64,000 bases of DNA, taken from the NCBI RefSeq assembly GCF_000768315.1, contig NZ_AQQX01000003.1, positions 496,001 to 560,000 on the forward strand. The letters are read 5' to 3'. Position 1 is the stretch's first letter, and each line of letters starts with the position of its first letter. Shown in pieces: positions 38,878 to 47,219 of the stretch. The notes below the pieces were generated by a model that had not been told where the DNA came from, made no database searches, and was given only the letters and a program-made list of their open reading frames with translations. The position numbers were made by a program, and so were the translations under genes. The stretch is from Pseudooceanicola atlanticus. GTDB lineage: Bacteria > Pseudomonadota > Alphaproteobacteria > Rhodobacterales > Rhodobacteraceae.

Positions 38878-39075
38878 TCAGTGCTTGGCGATGAACTCAT
38901 CAACTTCGCGCTCGGCCTCGTCCTTGGCGTAGCCGTAGCGTTCCTGAAGCTTGCCAACCAGTTTCTGATGATCGCCTTCGACCTGGTCGAGGTCGTCATC
39001 CGTCAGCTTGCCCCATTGCACTTGGGCTTCGCCCTTGATCTGTTTCCAGTTACCTTGGATTTGATCCCAGTTCAT
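38878..39075 (-). CDS. CsbD family stress-response protein
   Basis: A 65-residue soluble protein, MNWDQIQGNWKQIKGEAQVQ at the start, then GKLTDDDLDQVEGDHQKLVG and a Lys/Glu-rich end. This is the complete CsbD pattern (four short helices). CsbD-like proteins accumulate in general stress in many bacteria; the molecular role is unclear. RBS AGGAGG lies before the ATG. It is monocistronic, with a terminator shared with prpE. Confidence 0.93.
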   Translation of the reverse strand: MNWDQIQGNWKQIKGEAQVQWGKLTDDDLDQVEGDHQKLVGKLQERYGYAKDEAEREVDEFIAKH

Positions 39076-39141
39076 ATCGGTGTCCTCCTGACTTTCCGTT
39101 GTCAGGGAAACGCCACAGCCCGCGGCAGGGTTCCGACAAGA

Positions 39142-39624
39142 TCAGAGGTCGAGGCCCCAATCCTGGCCGTTCAGATCCTGCCCGAAGCTATGGTGCCGCG
39201 CCTCTGACATCAGGGTGAACCCCCGCGCCTGGTAGAGCCGGCGCGCGCCCGCCAGCACGTCGTTCGTCCAAAGCTCGAGCCGGGAATACCCGGCCTCCCG
39301 GGCAAAGCCGATGCAGGCATCCACCAAGCGGCCCCCAAGGCCATAGCCACGCGCGGCTTCCTCGACATGCAGAAGACGCAACTGCGCGATATCAGGGGAT
39401 TTTTCCATGACAAAGACGGCGCCTGCCATCTGGCCGTTGACCTCGGCGATCCAGCCGTTTTCGCGCGGGTTGGGCTGGCGGCGGGCATAGGCGCCGAGGA
39501 TTTCCAGCACCAGCGCCTCGTAATCGCCGTTCCAGCCGTATTCCCGGACATAGAGCCGGGTCTGCGCCATCACCACCCAGCCCAGATCACCGGGATCGAG
39601 CGGGCGCAGATTCACCACCGACAT
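39142..39624 (-). CDS. GNAT family N-acetyltransferase
   Basis: A 160-residue GNAT enzyme. The acetyl-CoA binding core is QLRLLHVEEAARGYGLGGRLVDACIGFA (beta4 and the R/Q-x-x-G-x-G/A loop), with RLYQARGFTLMSEARHHSFGQDL typical of a C-terminal extension seen in MarR-fused and stand-alone members. It shares one base with the nadK stop and is probably its operon partner. The acceptor substrate is unknown. Confidence 0.9.
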   Translation of the reverse strand: MSVVNLRPLDPGDLGWVVMAQTRLYVREYGWNGDYEALVLEILGAYARRQPNPRENGWIAEVNGQMAGAVFVMEKSPDIAQLRLLHVEEAARGYGLGGRLVDACIGFAREAGYSRLELWTNDVLAGARRLYQARGFTLMSEARHHSFGQDLNGQDWGLDL

Positions 39625-40379
39625 CAGACGAATTGCTCGCGGATCAGGCGTTCTTCCAAGCCGTGGCCGGGATCGAACAGGATCTTGTGGGTGATGCGCG
39701 GTTCGGACTGTATCTCGACCGAGATCACGTTGGGCACCGACCGGCTGTCGGCATCCGCCATGACGGGGCGTTTCTCGGGCTCCAGCACGTCGAACCTGAC
39801 CAGCGACGTCGTCGGCACCAGCGCCCCGCGCCAGCGGCGGGGCCGGAAGGGCGCGATGGCGGTCAGGGCCAGCACGTCCGCCTCGATCGGCAGGATGGGA
39901 CCGTGGGCGGAGTAATTATAGGCGGTCGACCCGGCGGGCGTGGCCAGCAGCGCGCCGTCGCAGACCAGTTCCTCCATCCGGACATGGCCGTCCACGGTGA
40001 TCCGCAGCTTGGCCGCCTGGGGGCCGGCCCGCAGCAAGGACACCTCGTTGATGGCCAGCGCGTCCTGCATCTTGCCATCGGCCCGCGTCGCCCGCATCGA
40101 CAGCGGGTTGATCCGGGCGATCTCCGCGGCCTTCAGCCGCTCCATCAGGTCGTCCTCGTGATATTCGTTCATCAGGAAGCCGACGGTGCCGCGATTCATC
40201 CCGTAGACCGGGGCGGGCAGACTCTGGGTACGGTGCAGCGTGGCCAGCATGAACCCGTCCCCGCCAAGGGCCACGATCACGTCGGCATCCTTCTCGTCCA
40301 CATTTCCGAACCGGGCAATCAGCGCTTCCCGCGCCTCTCGGGCCTTGGGGCCCCGGCTGGCGACGAAGGCCAGTTTCAT
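39624..40379 (-). CDS. nadK: NAD kinase
   Basis: A 251-residue enzyme making NADP+ from NAD+ and ATP. The signature [16 protein letters not shown] (GGDG) is followed by [15 protein letters not shown] and the NAD site [20 protein letters not shown]. The length fits the shorter alphaproteobacterial form. The start ATG AAA CTG GCC at 40379 lies close behind a G-rich stretch. It overlaps the GNAT gene and is divergent from glyA across 197 bases that show no clear riboswitch. Confidence 0.95.
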   Translation of the reverse strand: MKLAFVASRGPKAREAREALIARFGNVDEKDADVIVALGGDGFMLATLHRTQSLPAPVYGMNRGTVGFLMNEYHEDDLMERLKAAEIARINPLSMRATRADGKMQDALAINEVSLLRAGPQAAKLRITVDGHVRMEELVCDGALLATPAGSTAYNYSAHGPILPIEADVLALTAIAPFRPRRWRGALVPTTSLVRFDVLEPEKRPVMADADSRSVPNVISVEIQSEPRITHKILFDPGHGLEERLIREQFV

Positions 40380-40576
40380 GTCGTCTCCCCTCAGCGCGGT
40401 TGGAGGTCAGGGACTCGGCAGGTTTCCCATTCGATCCACGGCGTTCCGAAAGAAGCATAAAGTCCCGCAACGTGCCAGCCCTGCCGCAAACTTGATATGA
40501 AGCGTCACTTTCGCCCCTTTCAGCGCGGCCTAGGATTGGCTAGGACAGGTCCAACTGGACGTATAGGAGACGCGCC

Positions 40577-41872
40577 ATGAAAGACGCCATCAAAGACGAA
40601 GGCTTTTTCACCGAAGCCCTGGAAACCCGCGACCCGGAAATTTTCGGCGCGATCCGCAACGAGCTTGGCCGCCAGCGTGACGAGATCGAGCTGATCGCCT
40701 CCGAAAACATCGTATCCGCCGCCGTCATGGAAGCGCAGGGTTCGGTGATGACCAACAAATACGCCGAAGGCTATCCGGGCAAGCGTTACTATGGCGGCTG
40801 CCAGTATGTCGACGTCGCCGAGGAACTGGCCATCGAGCGCGCCAAGCAGCTGTTCGGTTGCAACTTTGCCAACGTGCAGCCCAATTCCGGCAGCCAGATG
40901 AACCAGGCCGTGTTCCTGGCCCTGCTGCAGCCCGGCGACACGTTCATGGGCCTCGACCTGAATTCCGGTGGCCACCTGACCCACGGTTCGCCCGTCAACA
41001 TGTCGGGCAAGTGGTTCAACGTCGTGTCCTACGGCGTGCGCCAGCAGGACGAACTGCTCGACATGGAAGACGTCCGCGCCAAGGCGCTTGAGCACAAGCC
41101 CAAGCTGATCGTCGCCGGCGGCACCGCCTATTCCCGCGTCTGGGACTGGCAGGCCTTCCGCGACATCGCGGACGAGGTCGGCGCCTACCTGATGGTCGAC
41201 ATGGCCCATATCGCGGGCCTGGTTGCGGGTGGCGTTCACCCCTCGCCCATCGGCATCGCCGACGTGGTCACCACCACCACCCACAAGTCGCTGCGCGGCC
41301 CGCGGGGCGGCATGATCCTGACCAATGACGAGGCGATCGCGAAAAAGATCAACTCCGCCGTCTTCCCCGGCCTGCAGGGTGGCCCGCTGATGCATGTCAT
41401 CGCCGCCAAGGCCGTGGCATTCGGTGAGGCGCTGCGCCCGGAATTCAAGGATTACGCGGCCCAGGTCGTGGCCAACGCCCAGGCGATGTCCGACCAGCTG
41501 ATGAAGGGCGGGATCAACGTCGTCTCCGGCGGCACCGACAACCACCTGTGCCTTGCGGACCTGCGCCCCAAGGGCGTGACCGGCAAGGCGGCAGAGGCCG
41601 CACTTGGCCGCGCCCACATCACCTGCAACAAGAACGGCGTGCCGTTCGACCCGGAAAAACCCTTTGTGACCAGCGGCATCCGCCTTGGCGCGCCTGCGGG
41701 CACCACCCGCGGCTTCGGTGAGGCCGAGTTCCGCCAGATCGCCGACTGGATCGTCGAGGTCGTGGACGGGCTGGCCGCCAATGGCGAAGCCGACAACGGC
41801 GAGGTCGAGGCCAAGGTGCGCGGCGAAGTCGCCGAGCTCTGCGCGCGTTTCCCGCTCTACGCCGAGATGTAA
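40577..41872 (+). CDS. glyA: Serine hydroxymethyltransferase
   Basis: A 431-residue PLP enzyme that interconverts serine and glycine and charges tetrahydrofolate with one-carbon units. The PLP lysine is in [15 protein letters not shown] (about residue 233), with [25 protein letters not shown] and [13 protein letters not shown] in their usual places. RBS TAGGAG precedes the ATG. A terminator follows 25 bases after the stop. The length and motifs are as expected for the bacterial enzyme. Confidence 0.97.
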   Translation: MKDAIKDEGFFTEALETRDPEIFGAIRNELGRQRDEIELIASENIVSAAVMEAQGSVMTNKYAEGYPGKRYYGGCQYVDVAEELAIERAKQLFGCNFANVQPNSGSQMNQAVFLALLQPGDTFMGLDLNSGGHLTHGSPVNMSGKWFNVVSYGVRQQDELLDMEDVRAKALEHKPKLIVAGGTAYSRVWDWQAFRDIADEVGAYLMVDMAHIAGLVAGGVHPSPIGIADVVTTTTHKSLRGPRGGMILTNDEAIAKKINSAVFPGLQGGPLMHVIAAKAVAFGEALRPEFKDYAAQVVANAQAMSDQLMKGGINVVSGGTDNHLCLADLRPKGVTGKAAEAALGRAHITCNKNGVPFDPEKPFVTSGIRLGAPAGTTRGFGEAEFRQIADWIVEVVDGLAANGEADNGEVEAKVRGEVAELCARFPLYAEM

Positions 41873-41897
41873 GCACTTCCCGCACCGGGATTATTTC

Positions 41898-41923
41898 AAG
41901 GGCCGTCCGTCGTGACGGCCCTT
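41898..41923 (+). terminator. Rho-independent terminator of glyA
   Basis: AAGGGCCGTC (41898-41907) pairs with GACGGCCCTT (41914-41923), followed by TT and then CATTTGG. It lies 25 bases after the glyA stop. Confidence 0.85.
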
Positions 41924-41962
41924 TTCATTTGGCGCTTTGCCGGGCTTTGGGTAATCAACCTC

Positions 41963-42496
41963 ATGGCTACGGATCGCGACATATCGAAATACATGTCCTA
42001 CGTGCTGCGCCACGCGCCCGAGAGCGCCGGCCTGCAGCTAGATGCGGGCGGCTGGTGCGACGTTGAGGCGCTGATCGCCGCCGCACCGATGCCGCTGGAC
42101 CGCACCCGCCTGGCCCAGGTGATCCAGGGCAGCGACAAGCAGCGCTTTGCCCTGTCACCCGACGGCAGCCTTGTCCGCGCCAACCAGGGCCATTCGATCC
42201 CCGTCGATCTGGGGCTGGTGCCGGTCCCGCCGCCCGCACAGCTGTATCACGGCACCGCCCGCGCAAACCTCGCGGCCATCCGGGCCGAAGGGCTGAAACG
42301 CGGCAGCCGCCATCACGTCCACCTGTCGCCGGACCCTGAAACCGCCCGCAAGGTCGGAATGCGGCACGGCACGCCGGTTGTCCTGATCGTGGAAAGCAGC
42401 GCCATGGCATTGAACGGCCACGATTTTTTCCGCTCCGAGAATGGCGTCTGGCTGACCGATCACGTGCCGCCCCGCTATCTGGCACCCGATGACTGA
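41963..42496 (+). CDS. kptA: RNA 2'-phosphotransferase (Tpt1/KptA family)
   Basis: A 177-residue protein. DISKYMSYVLRHAPESAGLQL (about 6-26) is the N-terminal winged-helix signature, and QLYHGTARANLAAIRAEGLKRGSRHHVHLS is the NAD+-binding catalytic half with the conserved His and Arg residues (shown as QLYHGTAR and HHVHLS). The family moves an internal 2'-phosphate from RNA to NAD+ to make ADP-ribose 1''-2'' cyclic phosphate; bacteria have no tRNA splicing, so the natural substrate is unknown. The start at 41963 gives family length. The last eight bases overlap the DUF817 gene. Confidence 0.92.
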   Translation: MATDRDISKYMSYVLRHAPESAGLQLDAGGWCDVEALIAAAPMPLDRTRLAQVIQGSDKQRFALSPDGSLVRANQGHSIPVDLGLVPVPPPAQLYHGTARANLAAIRAEGLKRGSRHHVHLSPDPETARKVGMRHGTPVVLIVESSAMALNGHDFFRSENGVWLTDHVPPRYLAPDD

Positions 42497-43385
42497 CCCC
42501 GCCCACCAGCCATTGAGCATCGAACGCCGCCTGGGCGACGCGATGCGCGCCCGCCTGCCATTCGCGGTGGCGGAACTGGTGATGTTCATCCTCAAACAGG
42601 GCTGGGCCGCGCTGTTCGGCGTGCTTCTTCTGGGGGCGATCCTGATCAGCCGGGCGGTCTGGCAACCGGATTGGCCGATGGCCCGCTACGATGCGCTTTT
42701 CGTCTTCGCGATCGGCGTTCAGATCCTGTTCCTGCGGTTCCGGCTGGAAAGCTGGGAAGAGGCGCGGGTGATCGCGCTGTTCCACCTGACCGGCACCGCG
42801 ATGGAATGGTTCAAGGTCCATGCGGGCAGCTGGGCCTACCCCGAGCCGGGTATCTTCAAGCTATTGAACGTGCCGCTTTTTTCCGGGTTCATGTATGCAG
42901 CCGTGGGCAGTTTCATGGCCCGCGTGATCCGGCTGTTCGACATGGTCTTTGCCCCCTTCCCGCCGCTCTGGACATTGTGGGCTTTGGCCGTGGCGATCTA
43001 CGTCAACTTCTTCGCCCACCACTTCCTGCCCGACATCCGGCTGGTGCTGTTCGCGGCGACGGTTCTGCTGTTTGCACGGACACGGATCTGGTTCCGGATC
43101 GGCGGCTGGTACTGGATGCCGCTGCCGCTGGCCGCCTTCCTGTCGAGCTTTGCGCTCTGGGTGGCTGAAAATATCGGCACGCTGACAGGCACCTGGCTAT
43201 ATGCCGGCCAAAGCGTTCTGGACCGGGTGAGCTTTGCCAAGATGGGGTCGTGGTACCTGTTGCTCTTCGTCAGCTTTGCCACGGTGATGGTCGTGACGCG
43301 CCAGTCGATCCGGCGCGCGCCGTTCAGACCCAGCCCCGCCACATCGCAAAGAGCAGCAGAAGACCAAAGAAAACCAGCAGGTTGA
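42489..43385 (+). CDS. DUF817 integral membrane protein
   Basis: A 298-residue protein with about eight hydrophobic helices (e.g. AALFGVLLLGAILISRAVW, FVFAIGVQILFLRF, FMYAAVGSFMARVIRLF). The conserved central block GTAMEWFKVHAGSWAYPEPG and the histidine-containing NFFAHHFLPDIR identify DUF817, a membrane family of unknown role. It starts inside the kptA stop region, so it is translationally coupled. The 3' end runs 62 bases into the opposite-strand gene at 43324, which may shorten its true C-terminus functionally to the end of the last helix. Confidence 0.9.
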   Translation: MTDPAHQPLSIERRLGDAMRARLPFAVAELVMFILKQGWAALFGVLLLGAILISRAVWQPDWPMARYDALFVFAIGVQILFLRFRLESWEEARVIALFHLTGTAMEWFKVHAGSWAYPEPGIFKLLNVPLFSGFMYAAVGSFMARVIRLFDMVFAPFPPLWTLWALAVAIYVNFFAHHFLPDIRLVLFAATVLLFARTRIWFRIGGWYWMPLPLAAFLSSFALWVAENIGTLTGTWLYAGQSVLDRVSFAKMGSWYLLLFVSFATVMVVTRQSIRRAPFRPSPATSQRAAEDQRKPAG

Positions 43386-43698
43386 AGGCCGTCGCGGCGA
43401 GCGCGCCAAGCACGGCGCCCTTGCGGCGGTCGGCCATGTCGACGCTCTTGATCCCGGCGATCAGGCGGTCGAACTGCTTGTCCAGCTTTTCGCCGTCCAG
43501 TTGCTGCTGAAGCTTGGGATGCTCGGCCAGCGGCTGTGCCTTCACGATCTCGCGGCCGGCCAGACGCGCCTTGCGCGGTAGGCGGCGCCCGGCCTTGCGC
43601 AGCCCGGCCTTCAGCGTCTTCGGATCCCCGCCGAAAGTGCGTTTCAGAAGCGTCTGCGCCTCTTTCAGGCGGGTCTGGAAATGGGCGGGGTCGAACAC
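43324..43698 (-). CDS. Hypothetical protein with C-terminal membrane helix
   Basis: A 124-residue protein read from a GTG at 43698. The N-terminal 80 residues are basic and helical (LKEAQTLLKRTFGGDPKTLKAGL, then repeated Lys/Arg); one transmembrane helix lies at about 96-117 (ALAATAFNLLVFFGLLLLFAM). I do not recognise the family. It converges on the DUF817 gene with a 62-base overlap of coding ends. The coherent hydrophobic segment and lack of alternative frames support a real gene; confidence is moderate. Confidence 0.65.
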   Translation of the reverse strand: MFDPAHFQTRLKEAQTLLKRTFGGDPKTLKAGLRKAGRRLPRKARLAGREIVKAQPLAEHPKLQQQLDGEKLDKQFDRLIAGIKSVDMADRRKGAVLGALAATAFNLLVFFGLLLLFAMWRGWV

Positions 43699-43799
43699 GG
43701 TGACAGCTTTGGCTCAAATGGTTTCGGAACCTTTACCCCGCCCGGCGCCAAGGCTCAACTGCGCTGGCCATCCCTTTGGAATGCAGGTACTTTCGCTGC

Positions 43800-44561
43800 A
43801 TGTTGAACATGATCCGCCATGATGGTCCCGACAATGTCACCCCGCTGGTCATCGCCCACGGGCTGTTCGGCTCTGCCCGCAATTGGGGGGTCATCGCCAA
43901 GCGGTTGTCCAAGGTGCGTCCCGTGATCGCCGTGGACATGCGCAACCATGGTCAGAGCCTGCACGACCCCGATCACAGCTATCCCGCCCTGGCCGAGGAC
44001 CTGGCCGAGGTGATTGCCGACCTGGGAGAGGCCGACCTTCTGGGCCATTCCATGGGCGGCAAGGCGGCGATGGTGACGGCCCTGCTGCACCCGCAGGGGC
44101 TGCGCCGGCTGATCGTCGCGGATATCGCGCCGGTGGCCTACGGGCATACGCAGATGCAGTTCATCGACGCGATGGAGGCGGTGGATCTGTCGCAGGTCTC
44201 GCGCCGGTCGGACGCGGAAACCATGCTGGAAGATCAAAGGGTTGAACCTGCCCTGCGCAGTTTCTTCACCCAGTCGCTGGACGTGCCGAACAAGGCCTGG
44301 CGGCTGAACCTTGCGGCGCTCAGGGACCAGATGCCGCATATCCTGTCCTTCCCCGAAATCGAGGGCCAGTTCGAGGGGCCGACTCTGTTCCTGTCGGGCG
44401 CCAATTCCGATTACGTCAGCCGCGAGTATCGCGACCGGATCAAGGCGTTCTTCCCCGAGGCGGTGTTTGCCAAGATCCCCGGTGCAGGGCATTGGCTGCA
44501 TGCCGACAAGCCCCGGGAATTCGAGGCCGCCGTCGCGGCCTTCCTGGCGGCCGGGGATTGA
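43800..44561 (+). CDS. Alpha/beta hydrolase (YbfF-like esterase)
   Basis: A 253-residue alpha/beta-fold hydrolase. The oxyanion segment is LVIAHGLFGSARNWG, the nucleophile Ser is in DLLGHSMGGKAAM (about 97-109), and the catalytic His is in GAGHWLHADKP near the C-terminus, with Asp probably in LSGANSDYVS. DMRNHGQS is the typical YbfF/dihydro-coumarin-type lid start. The family hydrolyses short acyl esters, including acyl-CoA in some members. The start at 43800 is preferred, though the ATG at 43809 is possible. Confidence 0.9.
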   Translation: MLNMIRHDGPDNVTPLVIAHGLFGSARNWGVIAKRLSKVRPVIAVDMRNHGQSLHDPDHSYPALAEDLAEVIADLGEADLLGHSMGGKAAMVTALLHPQGLRRLIVADIAPVAYGHTQMQFIDAMEAVDLSQVSRRSDAETMLEDQRVEPALRSFFTQSLDVPNKAWRLNLAALRDQMPHILSFPEIEGQFEGPTLFLSGANSDYVSREYRDRIKAFFPEAVFAKIPGAGHWLHADKPREFEAAVAAFLAAGD

Positions 44562-44592
44562 GGGAAAAAACTCAACCCCCTGAAATTAAATA

Positions 44593-45564
44593 TTAAAGCT
44601 GATCCGCAACACCCGGGTCCGTGGTGGGCGCAGACACATCATCGCCGGCCGATCCGAACGCGGGTTCACCTTCGCCGGTGAGGGCGGGATCGACGGATTG
44701 TTCAGAGGAACCGGGATAGGCGTCGTCACCGTAAGCATCATCACCGTAGGCGTCGTCGCCGTAGCCGTAATCGTCGCCGTCATGATCATACCCGCCAGAG
44801 GGGACATGAGCCGGAGCGTTCACGACCTGCAGTGCGCGGACCTCGCGTTCCACCAGGGCTTCGACCTCGGGCAGGGACGGGTCGGAGCGTTCGATCTCGG
44901 CCACGACGCGGCCCAGGGCGGCCTGCAATTCTTCCGTCGGAATATTGGCGAGGTCGTCGCGGTCATGCCCCGGGTAGCTGTCGGTACCCTGGGTCGAGAT
45001 CACCTCGCCCGTGGTCGACACGGTGGGATGCGGCCGGGTGAGCGACCAGCGCGGGCCGCCCATATAAACAGCTGAAAACAGCACCTTGGCCCGTGTATCG
45101 GGCGTGCCGCCGACGCGGAGCGCTTCGTAGAACATGCGGTGCGTGTCCTGCCAGTTGCGGGTGTGGAAATAGGGTGTGTCCTCGTTTCCGATCCCGCAAT
45201 AACTATCATGGATCGCGGCGGCGTTGCGGTATTCGGCGCGGTTCGGGTCGCCGACAACCTTGGTGAAGATCGGCGGAATCGAGGCGCCATCGGTCAGGAT
45301 GCCTTCGGGCGCGATCCAGACGCGGCCGGTGGCGTCGACGAAGCGCAGATCGTCGGCCAGCGGTTTGAACGGATAGGGCCTGTCCGGCAAGTTGATGATT
45401 TGGCTGGCCAATTTCAGCGGTGCGTTGGCAAAGGCGCAGATTGCGGCGGCGGCCCCGGAACAGAAGGTGCCGCCCTTGCCGGGTTGCGCGGTTTCGGTCC
45501 CTGAGATCTGCACGCAACCGGACAGCAGCCCTGCAGCCAGGAGGGCGGGAAAAAGTGATTTCAT
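44593..45564 (-). CDS. DUF1353 lipoprotein with acidic YGDDA repeats
   Basis: A 323-residue lipoprotein: MKSLFPALLAAGLLSGCVQ has the lipobox LSGC with Cys17. The DUF1353 core is RVWIAPEGILTDGASIPPIF, AIHDSYCGI and DTHRMFYEALRVGGTP, a domain common in phage lysis-related and cell-wall proteins (it resembles a small hydrolase with a conserved His/Asp). The C-terminal 100 residues are acidic and disordered, with YGDDA repeated three times in a 15-base DNA repeat (about 44716-44775). It may act at the envelope. Phage origin is possible but not supported by neighbours. Confidence 0.82.
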   Translation of the reverse strand: MKSLFPALLAAGLLSGCVQISGTETAQPGKGGTFCSGAAAAICAFANAPLKLASQIINLPDRPYPFKPLADDLRFVDATGRVWIAPEGILTDGASIPPIFTKVVGDPNRAEYRNAAAIHDSYCGIGNEDTPYFHTRNWQDTHRMFYEALRVGGTPDTRAKVLFSAVYMGGPRWSLTRPHPTVSTTGEVISTQGTDSYPGHDRDDLANIPTEELQAALGRVVAEIERSDPSLPEVEALVEREVRALQVVNAPAHVPSGGYDHDGDDYGYGDDAYGDDAYGDDAYPGSSEQSVDPALTGEGEPAFGSAGDDVSAPTTDPGVADQL

Positions 45565-45775
45565 TTCAATACCCTGTCGAGTGACTGGATTCGTTTGGTC
45601 TTTAATACGGACAGGTTAGGCGAATTGTTGCCACTTCGCCAGTTTTGAGCGCGAATGACGCCTCGTCATCCCCGTTGCGTGGCTGAAATAATTAACAAGG
45701 CGGGCGGCGTTGCGCGGCCCGGATGCGACCGGACGGTCGCCGAGTCCCCGTTCACCCTTGGAAAACACGCGTTTT

Positions 45776-45821
45776 GGCACGTCGGTATCGCGTCGGTACA
45801 ACGTCGGTATTGCGTCGGTGC
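45776..45821 (-). repeat. 46-bp element made of 11-bp iterons (copy B, inverted)
   Basis: GTCGGT starts at 45781, 45792, 45803 and 45814, an exact 11-base step. The reverse complement of the whole block matches 21210-21255 in 41 of 46 positions. The sequence outside the block differs, so this is a discrete element, not a longer duplication. Confidence 0.7.
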
Positions 45822-45851
45822 GGGATCGGCAGAGGCCGGGGTTAACGCTGC

Positions 45852-45876
45852 GCGCGGGCGATCATGACGCCCGCGC
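45852..45876 (-). terminator. Hairpin after the small membrane protein gene
   Basis: GCGCGGGCG (45852-45860) pairs with CGCCCGCGC (45868-45876), loop ATCATGA, 16 bases beyond the stop on the minus strand. The U-run is weak (CAGCGTTAACC follows). Confidence 0.5.
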
Positions 45877-45891
45877 CCAGGCAACACCTGG

Positions 45892-46074
45892 TCAGGCGCG
45901 GTAAAGCCGTGCCGCCACCGCCCAGGCCACCGGCAGCGCCGCGATGAAACCAAGCGCGGCGGCGATCAGGATCGGGCGCAGCGTGTCCTGGCCAATCACC
46001 AGGGCCACCACCACCGCCGACCCGGCCAGGGTCGTGCCGATCAGGGAATAGAGCATCATGGCAAGGCGCAACAT
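45892..46074 (-). CDS. Small two-helix membrane protein
   Basis: A 60-residue protein starting MLRLAMMLYSLIGTTLAGSA at 46074, where GAGGAGAG gives a strong RBS. Two hydrophobic helices are visible (about 5-27 and 33-55). Close relatives in Rhodobacteraceae are, from memory, often labelled CTP synthetase, which cannot be right for 60 residues with no catalytic domain. The function is unknown. The longer reading to 46128 adds an unlikely polar leader. Confidence 0.75.
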   Translation of the reverse strand: MLRLAMMLYSLIGTTLAGSAVVVALVIGQDTLRPILIAAALGFIAALPVAWAVAARLYRA

Positions 46075-46111
46075 CGGACTCTCCTCATGCGGATGACATG
46101 AGGAAAACATA

Positions 46112-46927
46112 TCATTTTCGGAATGCATCTGCCTTGATCTGGATCAGCCCTGCCCCGCCTTCGGCCCCGCACCCGGCCTCGGTCGCGAGGTCATAGCCGA
46201 CCGATGCCTCCTGCCGCCGGTCGAGCTGGGACAGGACGAATTCGCGATCCTCGTCCGTGAAGTCGATATCGAGCGCGGGAGCACGCGGCCCGACCTGGCG
46301 ATTGACCTCGGCAAAGGCCGGCGCGTCCGGCATCGGGAAAAGACCGCTCAGCGTGTCGACGAAGCCCTGCTGGTCGGCGACCACGTCCTCGTATCGCACG
46401 AAGACCGCGTTGAGGTTGCGGGCCAGCAGCGACAGGTGACCCTGCAACTTGGTGTTGCGCAATTCGACCACGTTGCGGAAACGGCGCCCGGTGATCGGGT
46501 GGCGATCCAGCTGCAACACGGTGCCGCGACCGAGCCTTGGGTCGAGCTCGTATCCATGGTCGAACCAGCCGGAATTGCGCGGGGTGTAGACGCTTTCCCA
46601 TTCTGCGCGCAGGAAGTCGGGAAAGGGTTTGCGGGCGATGTCCGGGGCGACCTCGAACGGGCCGCGATAGAAGCTTTTCAGCCAGTCCAGCGGGTGCCGG
46701 ACGACCCCGATGAACAGGCATTTCAGCGGCATGACCGGATAAGCCGGAAGCCCGTGTTTCCAGCCAAAGCGGTTGGTCATCTGCAACCCGGTATTCCGCC
46801 CGAGGAGGCGGTGCACCAGGTTGGTGCCGGAGCGGCGTTCCCCGAATACCTGCGCCATCTCGAGCGGCGGCGCGTCTTCGTTGCGGGTCCAGCCGACAAG
46901 GGGGAAATGGGGCGCGACCTGATCCAT
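46112..46927 (-). CDS. Sulfotransferase-like protein
   Basis: A 271-residue protein starting MDQVAPHFPLVGWTRNE at 46927 behind AGAGAG. The nucleotide loop is QVFGERRSGTNLVHRLLGRN, and FIGVVRHPLDWLKSFYRGPF is the 3'-phosphate contact region, the two hallmarks of the sulfotransferase fold. The GERRSGTN loop variant is common in bacterial proteins that act on cell-surface polysaccharides. It is unrelated in detail to the other two sulfotransferases of the window. The substrate is unknown; a longer in-frame extension to 47128 has no RBS. Confidence 0.82.
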   Translation of the reverse strand: MDQVAPHFPLVGWTRNEDAPPLEMAQVFGERRSGTNLVHRLLGRNTGLQMTNRFGWKHGLPAYPVMPLKCLFIGVVRHPLDWLKSFYRGPFEVAPDIARKPFPDFLRAEWESVYTPRNSGWFDHGYELDPRLGRGTVLQLDRHPITGRRFRNVVELRNTKLQGHLSLLARNLNAVFVRYEDVVADQQGFVDTLSGLFPMPDAPAFAEVNRQVGPRAPALDIDFTDEDREFVLSQLDRRQEASVGYDLATEAGCGAEGGAGLIQIKADAFRK

Positions 46928-47030
46928 GGGGCACTCTCTACGACAGATAGTGCGGAGAGAGTACCGGGATGGGGCATTATCGCAAGGGATGGTGGGTCCA
47001 GGCGCGGCGTCAGGTGGTCGCGGGGCGGTG

Positions 47031-47054
47031 CCCGGCGGTGCCGCCGAGCGGGGG
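47031..47054. repeat. 24-bp palindromic REP-like element (copy A)
   Basis: A C/G-rich 24-base string CCCGGCGGTGCCGCCGAGCG plus GGGG recurs at 50272-50295 with one change. Its first part, CCCGGCGG-TG-CCGCCGAG, folds back on itself. Such elements are typical of dispersed intergenic REP-like palindromes. Confidence 0.6.
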
Positions 47055-47169
47055 AACCTCTGAGCTGCGATAGCGCGGCCATATGGGCGGTTCAGCGCAG
47101 GCCGCTCTGCCCGATCCGGGTGCCGCACGCGATTTGCCTTTCGGCAATTCGCTTTCGCGCACTGCGGTC

Positions 47170-47219
47170 ATCAGCGCGAAAAATGGACAACCTCAGTTGT
47201 CCATTTTGAGAGCGCTGAT
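47170..47219 (-). terminator. Long inverted repeat spanning the lepA stop codon
   Basis: AAAATGGACAAC (47180-47191) pairs with GTTGTCCATTTT (47196-47207) around CTCA; outside it, ATCAGCGC (47170-47177) pairs with GCGCTGAT (47212-47219). On the minus strand the UGA stop of lepA falls in the loop and the stem encodes its last residues; TTTTTT follows. It reads as a Rho-independent terminator built into the coding end. Confidence 0.75.

Larger units (their letters stand above)
45565..45891. other. Gene-free gap with ACCGAC/GTCGGT iterons
   Basis: 327 bases without a credible gene, between two minus-strand genes. It holds the inverted second copy of the 46-base iteron element (45776-45821), the hairpin at 45852-45876, and an AT-richer stretch at about 45590-45650 that may contain the promoter of the DUF1353 gene. 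Confidence 0.6.

Noticed and set aside
40380-40576. Riboswitch before glyA
   Set aside because: The leader shows only short, weak stems and no aptamer core that I can recognise.
44593-45564. Prophage remnant suggested by the DUF1353 gene
   Set aside because: No integrase, structural or lysis genes nearby; neighbours are ordinary chromosomal genes.
45892-46074. CTP synthetase annotation for the small membrane protein
   Set aside because: At 60 residues with two hydrophobic helices it cannot contain a synthase or amidotransferase domain.
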